Numbered from the stretch's first letter, positions 20,783 to 29,971 are shown. The stretch: 64,000 bases of DNA from Fusobacterium varium (GCA_021531615.1 JADYUE010000004.1:1-64000); one strand, 5' to 3'. The notes: generated from the letters alone by a model not told the origin. Numbers and translations are program-made.

Positions 20783-20831
20783 AATAAAAAATGATTATCA
20801 AGAATAAATTTTTTTACCCCTAATAATCATT
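20783..20831 (-). terminator. Terminator of modA-moaC
   Basis: Nine-base arms AATGATTAT (20790-20798) and ATAATCATT (20823-20831) pair perfectly around a 24-base loop, and a T-run follows on the minus strand. It separates moaC from the ktrB promoter. Confidence 0.7.
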
Positions 20832-20842
20832 AAAAAACTCTA

Positions 20843-21310
20843 TTAATCTTTTAGTAAAAAATCACTTTTCCCACCAGTTTTACTTATAAGCTTTATATCA
20901 CCTATAATCATATGCTTATCTATAGCCTTACACATATCATATATTGTTAGAGCTGCTACACTTACTGCTGTTAAAGCTTCCATTTCAACTCCAGTTTTAC
21001 CAGTTGTTTTAACTGTTGCTTCTATCCAAACTCTATCACTTTCTATTTCAAAATTTATATCTGCCCCTGTTAAAAGAATATTATGGCACATTGGAATCAG
21101 ATCACATGTCTTTTTAGCTCCACATATTCCTCCAACTTGAGCAACTGAAAGCACATCACCTTTTTTTAATTTTCTATCTTTTATAGCTTGAATTGTACTC
21201 TCTGACATTTGAATATAGCCTCTAGCAGTAGCTTTTCTTTGAGTTTCATTTTTTTCACTTACATCTACCATTCTAGCCATTCCATTTTCATTAAAATGTG
21301 TAAAATCCAT
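20843..21310 (-). CDS. moaC: Cyclic pyranopterin monophosphate synthase MoaC
   Basis: Second enzyme of molybdenum cofactor synthesis; converts the MoaA product into cyclic pyranopterin monophosphate. The 155 residues include [36 protein letters not shown] (the conserved LxPxCHxxxLT site), [26 protein letters not shown] and the terminal GGKSD, all diagnostic. It begins two bases after the modA stop and is read with it. No moaA is present in the window, so the pathway must be completed elsewhere. Confidence 0.95.
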   Translation of the reverse strand: MDFTHFNENGMARMVDVSEKNETQRKATARGYIQMSESTIQAIKDRKLKKGDVLSVAQVGGICGAKKTCDLIPMCHNILLTGADINFEIESDRVWIEATVKTTGKTGVEMEALTAVSVAALTIYDMCKAIDKHMIIGDIKLISKTGGKSDFLLKD

Positions 21311-21312
21311 CT

Positions 21313-22104
21313 CTATTTTTTCTCCTCTTTACTTTTTATTTTTTCAACATTTATCTTATTTCTAGGATCTAAAACTTTAAAACCATATTTTAAAAATATC
21401 TCTCTTGAGTTACCATTTCCTAAAAATTTATAAAACTCTCTAGTTTCTTCTCTCTCTTTTCCACTTAATATTCCACAACTATATACAATAGGTGTGTGTA
21501 GTTCATCAGAAACTTCATAAACTATTTGAGCATTTTTCATAACCTTACTTTCTGTTTTATATATAAAAGCATAATCTACTTCATATAGATCTACATACTG
21601 CATAGCACTTCTAACATCTCTAGCTAAAATTATATTTGGTTTTATATCTTTAAATAGATTTAAGTTTTTTAAAATTTCTATTGAATAAGCTCCAGCAGGT
21701 GAAAATTCAGGATCACCAATAGCTACTCTATACCCTTTTATCTCCTCTAATTGATCAATTTTTTTTCTTCCTGCTATAATCATACTATTTTCTAAAATCT
21801 CTTTACTTTCTGATATTACTTTCTCTTTTTTTAACTCATTCATATCCTCTTTTGAAGACAAAAGAAGAAGATCTAAATTTGTTCCATTTAAGGCTTGCTT
21901 TCTTAAAAGTTTAGAAGCATCAAACTCAATATTAACTATAATATTTTTATTTGATTCTTGAAATTGTTCTACTATTTGATTAAGTGCTCCCTTTAAGCTT
22001 ATCTCTGCTCCTACAGTAATAACTTTTTTTTCCTCTTTTGCACATCCTAAAATAAAGATAAAAAATATATTTATAATAAAGAAAATCACTGTTTTTCTCT
22101 TCAT
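21313..22104 (-). CDS. modA: Molybdate-binding lipoprotein ModA
   Basis: Periplasmic substrate-binding protein of a molybdate ABC importer. The 263 residues start with a lipoprotein signal (lipobox FILG-Cys20), then [52 protein letters not shown] and [12 protein letters not shown], which are the oxyanion-binding elements of ModA. The matching permease and ATPase genes (modBC) are not adjacent; instead the gene is coupled to moaC, linking metal capture to cofactor synthesis. Confidence 0.85.
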   Translation of the reverse strand: MKRKTVIFFIINIFFIFILGCAKEEKKVITVGAEISLKGALNQIVEQFQESNKNIIVNIEFDASKLLRKQALNGTNLDLLLLSSKEDMNELKKEKVISESKEILENSMIIAGRKKIDQLEEIKGYRVAIGDPEFSPAGAYSIEILKNLNLFKDIKPNIILARDVRSAMQYVDLYEVDYAFIYKTESKVMKNAQIVYEVSDELHTPIVYSCGILSGKEREETREFYKFLGNGNSREIFLKYGFKVLDPRNKINVEKIKSKEEKK

Positions 22105-22177
22105 TTTGCCACCTCAATTTCTATTATCATATGAAATAATTTTAACAAATTTTAAATAATATATCAAGCAATCTACC

Positions 22178-22206
22178 TTGAACTTTTCCAATTTATGTTT
22201 TAAAAT
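22178..22206 (+). promoter_or_regulatory. Sigma-70 promoter of mog
   Basis: TTGAAC (22178-22183), a 17-base spacer and TAAAAT (22201-22206), 35 bases before the mog start. On the other strand a weaker TTGTTA/TAATAG pair could serve modA. The 137-base divergent region is too short for, and shows no sign of, a molybdenum cofactor riboswitch. Confidence 0.65.
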
Positions 22207-22241
22207 TCATGTATATTAAAAATTTAAAAGGATGTGTTAAA

Positions 22242-22733
22242 ATGTTTAGAGCTGCTATTGTTTGTATGAGTGATAAAGGATATAAAGGTGAGAGAGAAGA
22301 TATTTCCTCTAATGTTATTGAAGAAATTTTATTAAAAAATAGTTATACTATTACTGAAAAAATTATAATTCCTGATGAATATTCTTTAATTAAAGATACT
22401 CTAAAAAATATTTGTGACAACAATCTTGCTGATCTGATAATTACTACTGGGGGAACTGGATTTTCTAAAAGAGATGTAACTCCTGAAGCTACACTAGAGG
22501 TTTGTGAAAAAGTTGTACCTGGAATACCTGAAGCTATTAGAGCTTACTCAATGACTATTACAAAGAGAGCTATGCTTTCAAGAGCTGCTGCTGGTATTAG
22601 AAAAGATACTCTTATAATTAATCTTCCTGGAAGCCCTAAAGCTGTAAGAGAATCTTTAGAGTATATTATCTCTACCCTTAACCATGGACTTGAAATTTTA
22701 GTTGGTTCTGCTACTGATTGTGCTAGAAAATAA
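22242..22733 (+). CDS. mog: Molybdopterin adenylyltransferase, MogA/MoaB type
   Basis: Adenylates molybdopterin before molybdate insertion. I use the ATG at 22242 (AAGGATG 8 bases upstream), giving 163 residues that begin MFRAAIVCMSDKGYKGEREDIS, instead of an upstream ATG with no ribosome site. Signature elements are GGTGFSKRDVTPEATLEVCE and NLPGSPKAVRESLEYI. MogA and MoaB paralogues cannot be told apart by eye. Divergent from modA-moaC and presumably used with them. Confidence 0.9.
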   Translation: MFRAAIVCMSDKGYKGEREDISSNVIEEILLKNSYTITEKIIIPDEYSLIKDTLKNICDNNLADLIITTGGTGFSKRDVTPEATLEVCEKVVPGIPEAIRAYSMTITKRAMLSRAAAGIRKDTLIINLPGSPKAVRESLEYIISTLNHGLEILVGSATDCARK

Positions 22734-22740
22734 TAAAATT

Positions 22741-22829
22741 TTATCTAACTAAGCTCAGTTATCCAGCATATCGCTAGTTTTTGACAAAGTACCTTTGTAT
22801 TTAGCGATTATTATTCAAGTTTAGTTATC
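22741..22829. repeat. Palindromic element adjoining the 159-bp repeat
   Basis: Nested inverted repeats: an outer pair near TAACTAAGCT and its complement AGTTTAGTTA, a middle CGCTA / TAGCG pair, and an inner ACAAAG-TAC-CTTTGT hairpin. It lies in the 289-base gap between the convergent mog and tdk genes. It may act as a terminator for mog, though no T-run follows directly. Confidence 0.6.
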
Positions 22830-22843
22830 TCTATTTCTTTTTA

Positions 22844-23002
22844 AATATCAGCTAAATTCCATGTCAAAGAATAAAGAGAGAGTAATACTCATCTGACTAA
22901 AATTCCGAAACTCGACTTCGTCTCAAACACGTCGGAATTTTTAGCGTCAGATTTCGTAACTCTCTCTAATATTCTTCTCCAAATTCCATTTTAGCTGATA
23001 TT
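22844..23002. repeat. 159-bp hairpin element, copy 1
   Basis: The 13-base ends (AATATCAGCTAAA and its exact complement) bound an almost continuous imperfect palindrome of 159 bases. Internal arms include AGAGAGAGT / ACTCTCTCT, ATCTGAC / GTCAGAT and AAATTCCGA / CGGAATTTT. The central loop at 22911-22931 is identical, in opposite orientation, to that of the copy at 59881-60039. No open frame of note lies within. It sits between convergent genes mog and tdk. Confidence 0.8.
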
Positions 23003-23026
23003 AGGAGAAGAAAAATAAATTATAGT

Positions 23027-23596
23027 TTATTTAACTTTATTTTTAGTTAGCTCCATATAACAAACTGTACACACTCCATTATAGTGATTCCCCACTGAAA
23101 TTCCATCACTATCAGCTTCAACATCTCCTATCATCACATTCATTGTAGCCTTTCTCTTTCCACAATGTCCACATACAGTCTTTATCTCATTTAAAGTTGT
23201 CATATATGGAAGCATATAAGCAACAGTTGGAAATAGTTCCCCTCTAAAGTTACTCATCAATCCATATAAAAAGATATTAATATCAAAATCTATCATCACT
23301 TGAACTAATTGATCACAATGATGTTTTGATAAAAATTGAAATTCATCAATTAAAATTAGATCTAACTCATGATTTTTACAGTATTCATAAAAATTAAACT
23401 CCTCATCCACAACAACTGCTTCTAAAGTATATTCCATAGCTCTACTCGAAACTACATGCCCATCTCTATCATTTTTATAAGGTTGAAAAACCTCTACTTT
23501 TTTTCCTACACTCTTATTTCTATGAGCTGTTAAAAGTAGTTCAGAAGATTTTCTTGAACCTACAACTCCATAATAAAAATTAATTTTTCCTGACAC
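23027..23596 (-). CDS. tdk: Thymidine kinase
   Basis: Phosphorylates thymidine in the salvage pathway. The start is a GTG at 23596 with AGGAGGG upstream; there is no suitable ATG. The 189 residues show the P-loop region FYYGVVGSRKSSELL, the catalytic Glu in LIDEFQF, and four zinc cysteines (CGHCGKRK and CTVCYMEL). The P-loop is unusual: the usual G-K-S/T is preceded by Arg15 instead of Gly (SRKS), although Lys16 and Ser17 remain. Otherwise length and motifs are normal for type II thymidine kinase. Confidence 0.92.
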   Translation of the reverse strand: MSGKINFYYGVVGSRKSSELLLTAHRNKSVGKKVEVFQPYKNDRDGHVVSSRAMEYTLEAVVVDEEFNFYEYCKNHELDLILIDEFQFLSKHHCDQLVQVMIDFDINIFLYGLMSNFRGELFPTVAYMLPYMTTLNEIKTVCGHCGKRKATMNVMIGDVEADSDGISVGNHYNGVCTVCYMELTKNKVK

Positions 23597-23729
23597 AAAA
23601 ATGCCCTCCTTAATAAAATCTATTTTATTATTATATCATTTTATAAAAATAAAGCTAATACAATAATTATGTTTTTTCTTTTTTTCTTCACTAAAATATA
23701 CTATAATTAATATATTGTGAGGTGATAAG

Positions 23730-24125
23730 ATGTTTTCAATAAAATATAAAATTAAAGAAGAAGATATTAATTATGGTGGACATGTTGGAAATGAAAGAGC
23801 TTTAGTTTTCTTTCAAATGGTTAGAATTAAATTTTTTGAATCACTTGGATTATCAGAACTTAATATAGGTGATGGAATAGGAGTAATTCAAAGAAATAGC
23901 TATGTTGAGTACAACAAAGAGCTGTTTTTAAATGATGAGATTACAATTAAAATAACTAAAATTGAGCTAGAAAAAACTAAATTTAACTTTCACTATGAAA
24001 TCTATAATCAAGAAGAGAAACTAGCAATAAATGGATCTACTCTGTTACTTGCTTATAATTATGAAGAGAAAAAATTAAAAAAAGTTCCTGAAATATTTAG
24101 AAAAAAAGTTGAGGAGTTATTATGA
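23730..24125 (+). CDS. Hotdog-fold acyl-CoA thioesterase (4HBT/YbgC type)
   Basis: The 131-residue protein has the hotdog start KYKIKEEDINYGGHVGNERAL, with Asp and the GHVGN turn matching the active-site loop of 4-hydroxybenzoyl-CoA/FadM-type thioesterases, followed by the long central helix (FFQMVRIKFFESLG). The substrate cannot be predicted. GAGGTGATAAG precedes the ATG. It overlaps the DUF523 gene by four bases (ATGA), so the two are translated together. Confidence 0.8.
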   Translation: MFSIKYKIKEEDINYGGHVGNERALVFFQMVRIKFFESLGLSELNIGDGIGVIQRNSYVEYNKELFLNDEITIKITKIELEKTKFNFHYEIYNQEEKLAINGSTLLLAYNYEEKKLKKVPEIFRKKVEELL

Positions 24126-24550
24126 ATATTTTAATTAGTGGTTGTCTATTAGGATTAAAATGTAGATATGATGCTAAAGAAAAAAAGTTACCTGAAATTG
24201 AAAAACTTATAGAGGTATATAATCTGATTCCTGTATGCCCTGAACAACTTGGTGGGCTACCAACTCCTAGAATCCCTGCTGAAAGAGTAAACAACAAGGT
24301 TGTAAATCAAGCTGGAGTAGATGTGACTAAAGAATATCAATTAGGAGCTGAGGAAGCTTTAAAAATTGCTAAACTATATAATTGTAAAAAAGCTATTTTA
24401 AAAGAAAAAAGTCCCTCTTGTGGTTGTGGAAAAATCTATGATGGAACTTTTTCAAAAAATTTAATTGTTGGAAATGGTGTTACAGCTGATCTTTTACTTA
24501 AAAATGGAATTGAAATATTTGGTGAAAGTGAAATTGACAAATTAAAGTAA
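24122..24550 (+). CDS. DUF523 (TudS-like) iron-sulfur protein
   Basis: The 142 residues begin ILISGCLLGLKCRYDAKEK and include VCPEQLGGLPTPRIPAERV and KSPSCGCGKIYDG, the three conserved blocks of DUF523. Characterised members (TudS) bind a [4Fe-4S] cluster and remove sulfur from thiouracil; the conserved cysteines at positions near 8, 14, 39 and 102-104 are present. Function here is inferred from the family only. It follows and overlaps the thioesterase gene. Confidence 0.85.
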   Translation: MNILISGCLLGLKCRYDAKEKKLPEIEKLIEVYNLIPVCPEQLGGLPTPRIPAERVNNKVVNQAGVDVTKEYQLGAEEALKIAKLYNCKKAILKEKSPSCGCGKIYDGTFSKNLIVGNGVTADLLLKNGIEIFGESEIDKLK

Positions 24551-24589
24551 TTACTAATTTCTTTACTCTTTTGTGAAAAAGTTTTAATG

Positions 24590-24618
24590 TTGAAGTTTAA
24601 AAGAATATATTGTATAAT
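24590..24618 (+). promoter_or_regulatory. Sigma-70 promoter of ridA
   Basis: TTGAAG (24590-24595), a 17-base spacer and a perfect TATAAT (24613-24618), 52 bases before the ridA start codon. Confidence 0.8.
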
Positions 24619-24670
24619 TCAAGAAATAGGAACTATTTATTTAGTTTAAAATTTTAATTAGGAGGCAAAA

Positions 24671-25048
24671 ATGAAAAAAGTTATTCACACTGATAAAGCA
24701 CCTGCTGCTTTAGGACCATATTCACAAGCTATTGAAGTAAATGGAGTTCTTTATGTATCTGGACAAATCCCTTTTGTTCCTGAAACTATGACTCTTGTTT
24801 CTGATTGTGTAAAAGCTCAAACTAGACAATCTCTTGAAAATGTAAAAGCTATTCTTGAAGAAGCTGGATACTCTATGAAAGATGTAGTTAAAGCTGGAGT
24901 TTTCATTAAAAACATGGATGACTTTGCAGCTATTAATGAAGTTTATGCTGAATACCTAGGAGATGTAAAACCTGCTAGAGCTTGTGTTGAAGTTGCTAGA
25001 CTTCCTAAAGATGTTAAAGTTGAAATAGAAGTTGTTGCTGTTAAATAG
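24671..25048 (+). CDS. ridA: RidA family 2-iminobutanoate/2-iminopropanoate deaminase
   Basis: Hydrolyses reactive enamine/imine intermediates released by PLP enzymes such as threonine dehydratase. The 125 residues contain [25 protein letters not shown], the trimer-interface [14 protein letters not shown] and the signature [24 protein letters not shown] with the substrate-anchoring Arg. AGGAGG stands before the ATG. Single-gene unit with consensus promoter and terminator. Confidence 0.95.
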   Translation: MKKVIHTDKAPAALGPYSQAIEVNGVLYVSGQIPFVPETMTLVSDCVKAQTRQSLENVKAILEEAGYSMKDVVKAGVFIKNMDDFAAINEVYAEYLGDVKPARACVEVARLPKDVKVEIEVVAVK

Positions 25049-25057
25049 TATTAGCAT

Positions 25058-25104
25058 AAAAAAACTCCCTCTGATTACTTTTGTAACCAAAGGGAGTTTT
25101 TTAT
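25058..25104. terminator. Bidirectional terminator between ridA and the PfkB kinase gene
   Basis: Arms AAAAAACTCCCT (25059-25070) and AGGGAGTTTTTT (25091-25102) pair perfectly and give a T-run on both strands, serving convergent ridA (+) and the kinase (-). Confidence 0.9.
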
Positions 25105-25126
25105 TTAAAGGATTTTGATCGACTAA

Positions 25127-26065
25127 TTAAAGTTCTACTACTGTTATTTTTTCTAAAATATCTTTTAAGATATCAAGATCAATATTTCCAGTACTATCAA
25201 GCATAGCATTTGTTGTTCCACAAGCTACTGCTAATCTGAAACACTCTTTTAATTCCATCTCTTTAGATAGTCCAAATGCCATTCCAGCTATTGTTGAGTC
25301 TCCAGAACCAACTGTATTTTTTATCTCTACTTTTGGGAAAGTTCCTTTGTAAACTACCTTATCAGTTACTAAAATAGCTCCATCTCCACCAAGAGTAACC
25401 ATTACAACTTGAATTCCAGTTTTTACTAACTCTTTAGCTGCTTCTACTACTTCAGAAAGATTGTTGAATTTTTTTCCAGTAATATCTTCTAACTCTTCTT
25501 GATTTGGTTTTATTAAGAATGGTTTTGCTTCCATTCCTTTTACTAAAGATTCTCCACTTGTATCAAGAATAAATTTAATTCCTCTTTTGTGGGCTTCTTC
25601 AATTAAAGGATTATAAGCATCTTTACCAATTCCTTTTAAAAGGCTTCCAGATCCACATACAATTTCTACTTTTTCATTTTCTAATATATTTACATATTTT
25701 TCCATGAATTTTTCGAAATCTTCTGTAGTTCCTTCTGCTGATTCAAGAAATTCTGTAATTCCTTTTATATCTTTATCTATAACTGCTATACAAGTTCTTG
25801 TTTCATAACTTGTTTCTAAGAAATCATTTTTTATATTTCCAGCATTTAATTTTGAAAGAAATAGTTTTCCAGTAAATCCACCAACTATTCCTGTTGCTGT
25901 AACATCTCCACCAAGTTGATTTATAACCCTACTTACGTTTATTCCTTTTCCACCTGCAGTTTTTTCAATATGTTTAGTTCTGTTTACTTCACCAATTCTC
26001 ATGTTTTCAACATTATATCTAACATCAATTGCAGGGTTTAAAGTAACAGTTAGTATTTTTTTCAT
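25127..26065 (-). CDS. PfkB-family sugar-phosphate kinase, probably tagatose-6-phosphate kinase
   Basis: The 312 residues are of the LacC/FruK branch: VTLNPAIDVRYNVENMRIGEVNR at the start, TAGGKGINVSRVINQLGG (first PfkB region), VTLGGDGAILV, and KNTVGSGDSTIAGMAFGL (second signature, with catalytic Asp). By sequence alone 1-phosphofructokinase and tagatose-6-phosphate kinase are hard to separate. Its place two bases after a tagatose-type aldolase and with agaS favours tagatose-6-phosphate as substrate, giving tagatose-1,6-bisphosphate. Last gene of the unit. Confidence 0.85.
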   Translation of the reverse strand: MKKILTVTLNPAIDVRYNVENMRIGEVNRTKHIEKTAGGKGINVSRVINQLGGDVTATGIVGGFTGKLFLSKLNAGNIKNDFLETSYETRTCIAVIDKDIKGITEFLESAEGTTEDFEKFMEKYVNILENEKVEIVCGSGSLLKGIGKDAYNPLIEEAHKRGIKFILDTSGESLVKGMEAKPFLIKPNQEELEDITGKKFNNLSEVVEAAKELVKTGIQVVMVTLGGDGAILVTDKVVYKGTFPKVEIKNTVGSGDSTIAGMAFGLSKEMELKECFRLAVACGTTNAMLDSTGNIDLDILKDILEKITVVEL

Positions 26066-26067
26066 AA

Positions 26068-26919
<852 letters not shown>

Positions 26920-26957
26920 CTATTTTCCTCCTAAAATTTTAAATTATTTATTTTCTA

Positions 26958-28100
26958 TTATTTGTTGTATTCGTGAATAATTACACCTTTAACTACTCTG
27001 TTAACTTCTCCTGTAGGACATGGATTGTCTGGGTTAATTCCTAATTTAGCTGATTTGATTAGAGAAATTAATTGTCCATAAACTAGGTAAGAAAGACTTG
27101 CAAATATATCTTCCATTTCTCCTAATTTAGCATCTTCATAAGAGAAGTAGTAGTTTGAGTTAGTTTTTACTTCTTCATCATATACTGTATCTAGTACGAT
27201 TATTTGTTTTTTTCCACCTTCATTTTTGAACTCTTTTAATAGATCAAGTTCATAAATTCTTGTGTATGGGTTGTTTGACATTAAACATACGATAGCTGTT
27301 TTGTCGTTAACTATTGATTTAGGTCCATGTCTGAATCCTAGGAAAGTGTTGAAGAATGAAGCAAGTTTTCCTCCAGTAAGTTCAAGAACTTTAAGAGCGA
27401 TTTCTTCAGCTAGTCCTTTGCTTGTTCCATCTCCTAAGTATACTATTCTTTCGATATCTAAATCTGCTACTATTTCAGCATTAGCAACTATTTTATCAAG
27501 GTTTCTTTCAACTAGAGAAGCTACATATTCTACTTTTTCTCCTAATACATCTAGGTCTTTTCTTAATAGAACTAAAACTCCAGCTACTACCATTGAAGAG
27601 AAGCTTCCTGTCATAGCAAATCCTTTATCGTTTGTTCTTTCTGGCATTAATAGAAGATATTTATTTTCTCCTGTTTCAGATATTTTAGCTAGTTTTCCAT
27701 CTTTGTTACAAGTGATAAAGATGTGGTGAATATTTTTTACTAATTTATCTGCTAATTCTACTGCTGCAACACTTTCAGGAGAGTTTCCTGATCTTGCACA
27801 TGATACTAATATAATATCTGCATCAGCATCTAAGTATTGTTCTGGCATAGAAACGATATCAGTTGTAGGTACTGATAAAACTTCGATATCTATTCTGCTG
27901 TTAATGTATGAACAAATTGTATTTCCAACAAATTCAGATGATCCTGCCCCTGTAAATATTACTTTTACTTTATTTCCTTTTACACCTTCAATAAATTTTC
28001 CTAAAGCTTCAATATTTTCTTTTACTATTGATACTTCTTCTTTCCAAATTCCTGGTTGTTGAGCTATCTCTTTCCAAGTTACACAATCTTTAAAATTCAT
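26958..28100 (-). CDS. agaS: AgaS-type SIS-domain amino-sugar-6-phosphate deaminase/isomerase
   Basis: Expected to turn galactosamine-6-phosphate into tagatose-6-phosphate and ammonia. I choose the ATG at 28100 (GGAG 9 bases upstream) over a GTG two codons earlier that lies too close to it. The 380 residues have two SIS domains: FTGAGSSEFVGNTICSYIN and SCARSGNSPESVAAVELAD in the first, YLGDGTSKGLAEE and GFRHGPKSIVND in the second, and end with CPTGEVNRVVKGVIIH, characteristic of AgaS. It sits between the ROK kinase and the aldolase. Confidence 0.88.
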   Translation of the reverse strand: MNFKDCVTWKEIAQQPGIWKEEVSIVKENIEALGKFIEGVKGNKVKVIFTGAGSSEFVGNTICSYINSRIDIEVLSVPTTDIVSMPEQYLDADADIILVSCARSGNSPESVAAVELADKLVKNIHHIFITCNKDGKLAKISETGENKYLLLMPERTNDKGFAMTGSFSSMVVAGVLVLLRKDLDVLGEKVEYVASLVERNLDKIVANAEIVADLDIERIVYLGDGTSKGLAEEIALKVLELTGGKLASFFNTFLGFRHGPKSIVNDKTAIVCLMSNNPYTRIYELDLLKEFKNEGGKKQIIVLDTVYDEEVKTNSNYYFSYEDAKLGEMEDIFASLSYLVYGQLISLIKSAKLGINPDNPCPTGEVNRVVKGVIIHEYNK

Positions 28101-28123
28101 CTGCACTCTCTCCTTTTTAAAAA

Positions 28124-29083
28124 TTATTTATTTTCATTCATTACAAGAGCTGCTGCTCCTTTAATTCCAGCTTCTTCATTTAGTTCACCAAAGGCAAACT
28201 TTAAGTTTTCCATTGTCATTCCTAAAGCATATTTAGCAAGATTTTTCTTAACTCCATCTAAAAGAATTTCTCCAGCTCTTGCTACTCCTCCTGAGAATAT
28301 TATGATTTCTGGGTTTAAAATATTTAATAACATTCCAATTCCTTCAGCCATATATTCACAGAACCAATCAACTATATCCATACAGAATTTATCTCCAGCT
28401 TTAGCTAAGTCAAATATATCTCTAGCTTCTAAACTGTCAATGCTTCCATTTATTCTTCTATAAAGAGCATTGTCTTTATTTTCTGCTAATCTTCTTTTTC
28501 CTTCTCTAATTATACCAGTTGCTGAACAGTAAGTTTCTAAACATCCAGTTAATCCACAACCACATTTGTATCCTTGTTTGTTTACAACTACATGTCCAAA
28601 TTCTCCTGCTGCTCCATCTGCTCCCTCAACAATAGCTCCATTGATTATGATTCCAGCAGCTATTCCAGTTCCTATTGGAATAGTTATACTATTTTTATAA
28701 CCTCTTCCAGCACCAAATAAAGTTTCTCCTAATGCTATTAACTTAACATCGTTTCCAACTTTAACTGGTTTTCCTGAAATTTTTTCCATTAATTCTTTAG
28801 CTGGAAAATTATCTCCCCAAGAAAAATTTGCAGCTATTTTTACAATAGAATTGTTTAATACAGGTCCAGGAATTCCCATTCCTATAGATTTGATATCATC
28901 TTTAGTTATTCCTAATTCTGTTATCAAACTATTGATTGCTGTCCATATTCTTCCAAATGTATCCTCTGCTCCTTTTTTTGAATCAGTTTTGATACTTTTT
29001 TTAATTAGTATCTCTCCTAACTCATTCAATATTCCCATTTCAACATTTGTTCCACCAATGTCTACTCCTACAAAATATGACAT
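28124..29083 (-). CDS. ROK-family sugar kinase
   Basis: The 319 residues carry the ATP-binding GVDIGGTNVEMGIL, the catalytic GNDVKLIALGE and GTGIAAGIIINGAIVEG loops, EFGHVVV and the ROK zinc motif CGCGLTGCLE. Such kinases phosphorylate hexoses or N-acetylhexosamines at C6. In this locus the likely substrate is the desulfated sugar imported by the symporter at 31469-33175, which, unlike a PTS, brings it in unphosphorylated. First gene of a four-gene unit (ROK, agaS, kbaY, kinase). Confidence 0.9.
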   Translation of the reverse strand: MSYFVGVDIGGTNVEMGILNELGEILIKKSIKTDSKKGAEDTFGRIWTAINSLITELGITKDDIKSIGMGIPGPVLNNSIVKIAANFSWGDNFPAKELMEKISGKPVKVGNDVKLIALGETLFGAGRGYKNSITIPIGTGIAAGIIINGAIVEGADGAAGEFGHVVVNKQGYKCGCGLTGCLETYCSATGIIREGKRRLAENKDNALYRRINGSIDSLEARDIFDLAKAGDKFCMDIVDWFCEYMAEGIGMLLNILNPEIIIFSGGVARAGEILLDGVKKNLAKYALGMTMENLKFAFGELNEEAGIKGAAALVMNENK

Positions 29084-29120
29084 AAGTCCTCCTTTAAAAA
29101 ACTCGAATCATTAATTAATT

Positions 29121-29130
29121 GTTATATCGT
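29121..29130 (-). promoter_or_regulatory. Candidate GntR operator before the ROK kinase gene
   Basis: ACGATATAAC on the minus strand shares the GATAT core and flanks with the sites at 29939-29950 and 33953-33964. It overlaps a possible -10 (TATAAC). This is a weak match and is offered only because two better copies stand before the two regulator genes. Confidence 0.35.
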
Positions 29131-29147
29131 CCGTACCAATTTTCTTT

Positions 29148-29178
29148 TAAAAAAAAATCAGACTTTTATATTTAAGTC
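29148..29178 (-). terminator. Terminator after the first GntR gene
   Basis: A short stem GACTT/AAGTC (29161-29178) is followed on the minus strand by a nine-base T-run. It separates the GntR gene from the ROK kinase operon, which must then have its own promoter in 29084-29147. Confidence 0.6.
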
Positions 29179-29183
29179 CTTTT

Positions 29184-29906
29184 TTACTCTTCAAGTTCTA
29201 CTTCAAATTCAAATCTATCTCCACGTACCAAACTTATTGTGTATTCTATAATCTCCATTCCACTGTATGTCCATCTTTGCAATTTTATTAAAGGACTGTT
29301 TCTATTTACTTGTAAAATGCTAGCTACACTTTCATCTGCTTTTAAAACAGAAAAACGTTCGAATACTTTATTAAAGTTTATCTTATACTTACTTTGAATG
29401 ATATCATATAATGGACTAATAAGCAATTCTTTTTTTGAAAGATTTGGCATTTTTTTTACTGGCATATATGTTCGCTCATACATAATTATCTCTCTGTCTG
29501 CTATTCTTAGCCTTTCAAGCTCAAAAATTTCATCTGAACTATTGAGATTTAACTCTTTTGCTACTTTTTCATCCCCAACTATTTTTTTTAAGGATAAAAT
29601 TTTAGATTCAGGGATTTTGCCAAGTTTTTTCATCTCTTCAGTAAAACTATAAACTTTTAGTAACTTTTGTTGTATCACTTTTGATGAAACAAAAGTTCCA
29701 CATCCCTGAATCTTATAAACATATCCTTTTTCTTCCAGATAAGCAAGAGCCTGTCTCACAGTAGCTCTGCTTAGCTCATATTTCTTTGCATATTCTCTCT
29801 CAGTAAGTAATTTATCATTCTCTTTTAGATTTTTACTTTCTATTTCACTTAAAATAATTTCAGCTAATTGGTAATAAAGTGGACTTTTGGAATTTTTTAA
29901 TACCAT
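29184..29906 (-). CDS. GntR/HutC-family transcriptional regulator with UTRA domain (1)
   Basis: The start is taken at the ATG at 29906, with GGAGG 5 bases upstream; an earlier ATG overlaps that ribosome site. The 240 residues have an N-terminal winged helix (PLYYQLAEIILSEIESKNL, LLTEREYAKKYELSRATVRQALAYLEEKGYVYKIQGCGTFV is the recognition region) and a C-terminal UTRA effector domain (VYSFTEEMKKLGKIPESKIL to the end). UTRA regulators of the NagR/DasR type sense sugar phosphates. It lies between the sulfatase and the ROK kinase operon and probably represses them. A GATAT-core palindrome overlaps its presumed promoter. Confidence 0.9.
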   Translation of the reverse strand: MVLKNSKSPLYYQLAEIILSEIESKNLKENDKLLTEREYAKKYELSRATVRQALAYLEEKGYVYKIQGCGTFVSSKVIQQKLLKVYSFTEEMKKLGKIPESKILSLKKIVGDEKVAKELNLNSSDEIFELERLRIADREIIMYERTYMPVKKMPNLSKKELLISPLYDIIQSKYKINFNKVFERFSVLKADESVASILQVNRNSPLIKLQRWTYSGMEIIEYTISLVRGDRFEFEVELEE

Positions 29907-29938
29907 TCTGTCCTCCATAATATTTATTCATATTATAG

Positions 29939-29968
29939 ATAATATCATAACCTTATACTCTTTAGCAA
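29939..29968 (-). promoter_or_regulatory. Promoter and overlapping operator of the first GntR gene
   Basis: TTGCTA (29963-29968), an 18-base spacer and TATTAT (29939-29944) on the minus strand. The quasi-palindrome TTATGATATTAT (29939-29950) covers the -10. It differs by few bases from the perfect palindrome AATGATATCATT in front of the second GntR gene. Confidence 0.5.
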
Positions 29969-29971
29969 CTT

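Noticed and set aside
22105-22241. Molybdenum cofactor riboswitch upstream of modA or mog
   Set aside because: The 137-base divergent gap is A/T-rich with no complex conserved stems and must hold two promoters.
22844-23002. The 159-bp element as an ordinary terminator of mog or tdk
   Set aside because: It is far too long, has no proper T-run, and shares its loop and length with another copy 37 kb away.
27262-27729. A 155-residue plus-strand frame opposite agaS
   Set aside because: Antisense shadow; agaS on the minus strand has full family motifs.
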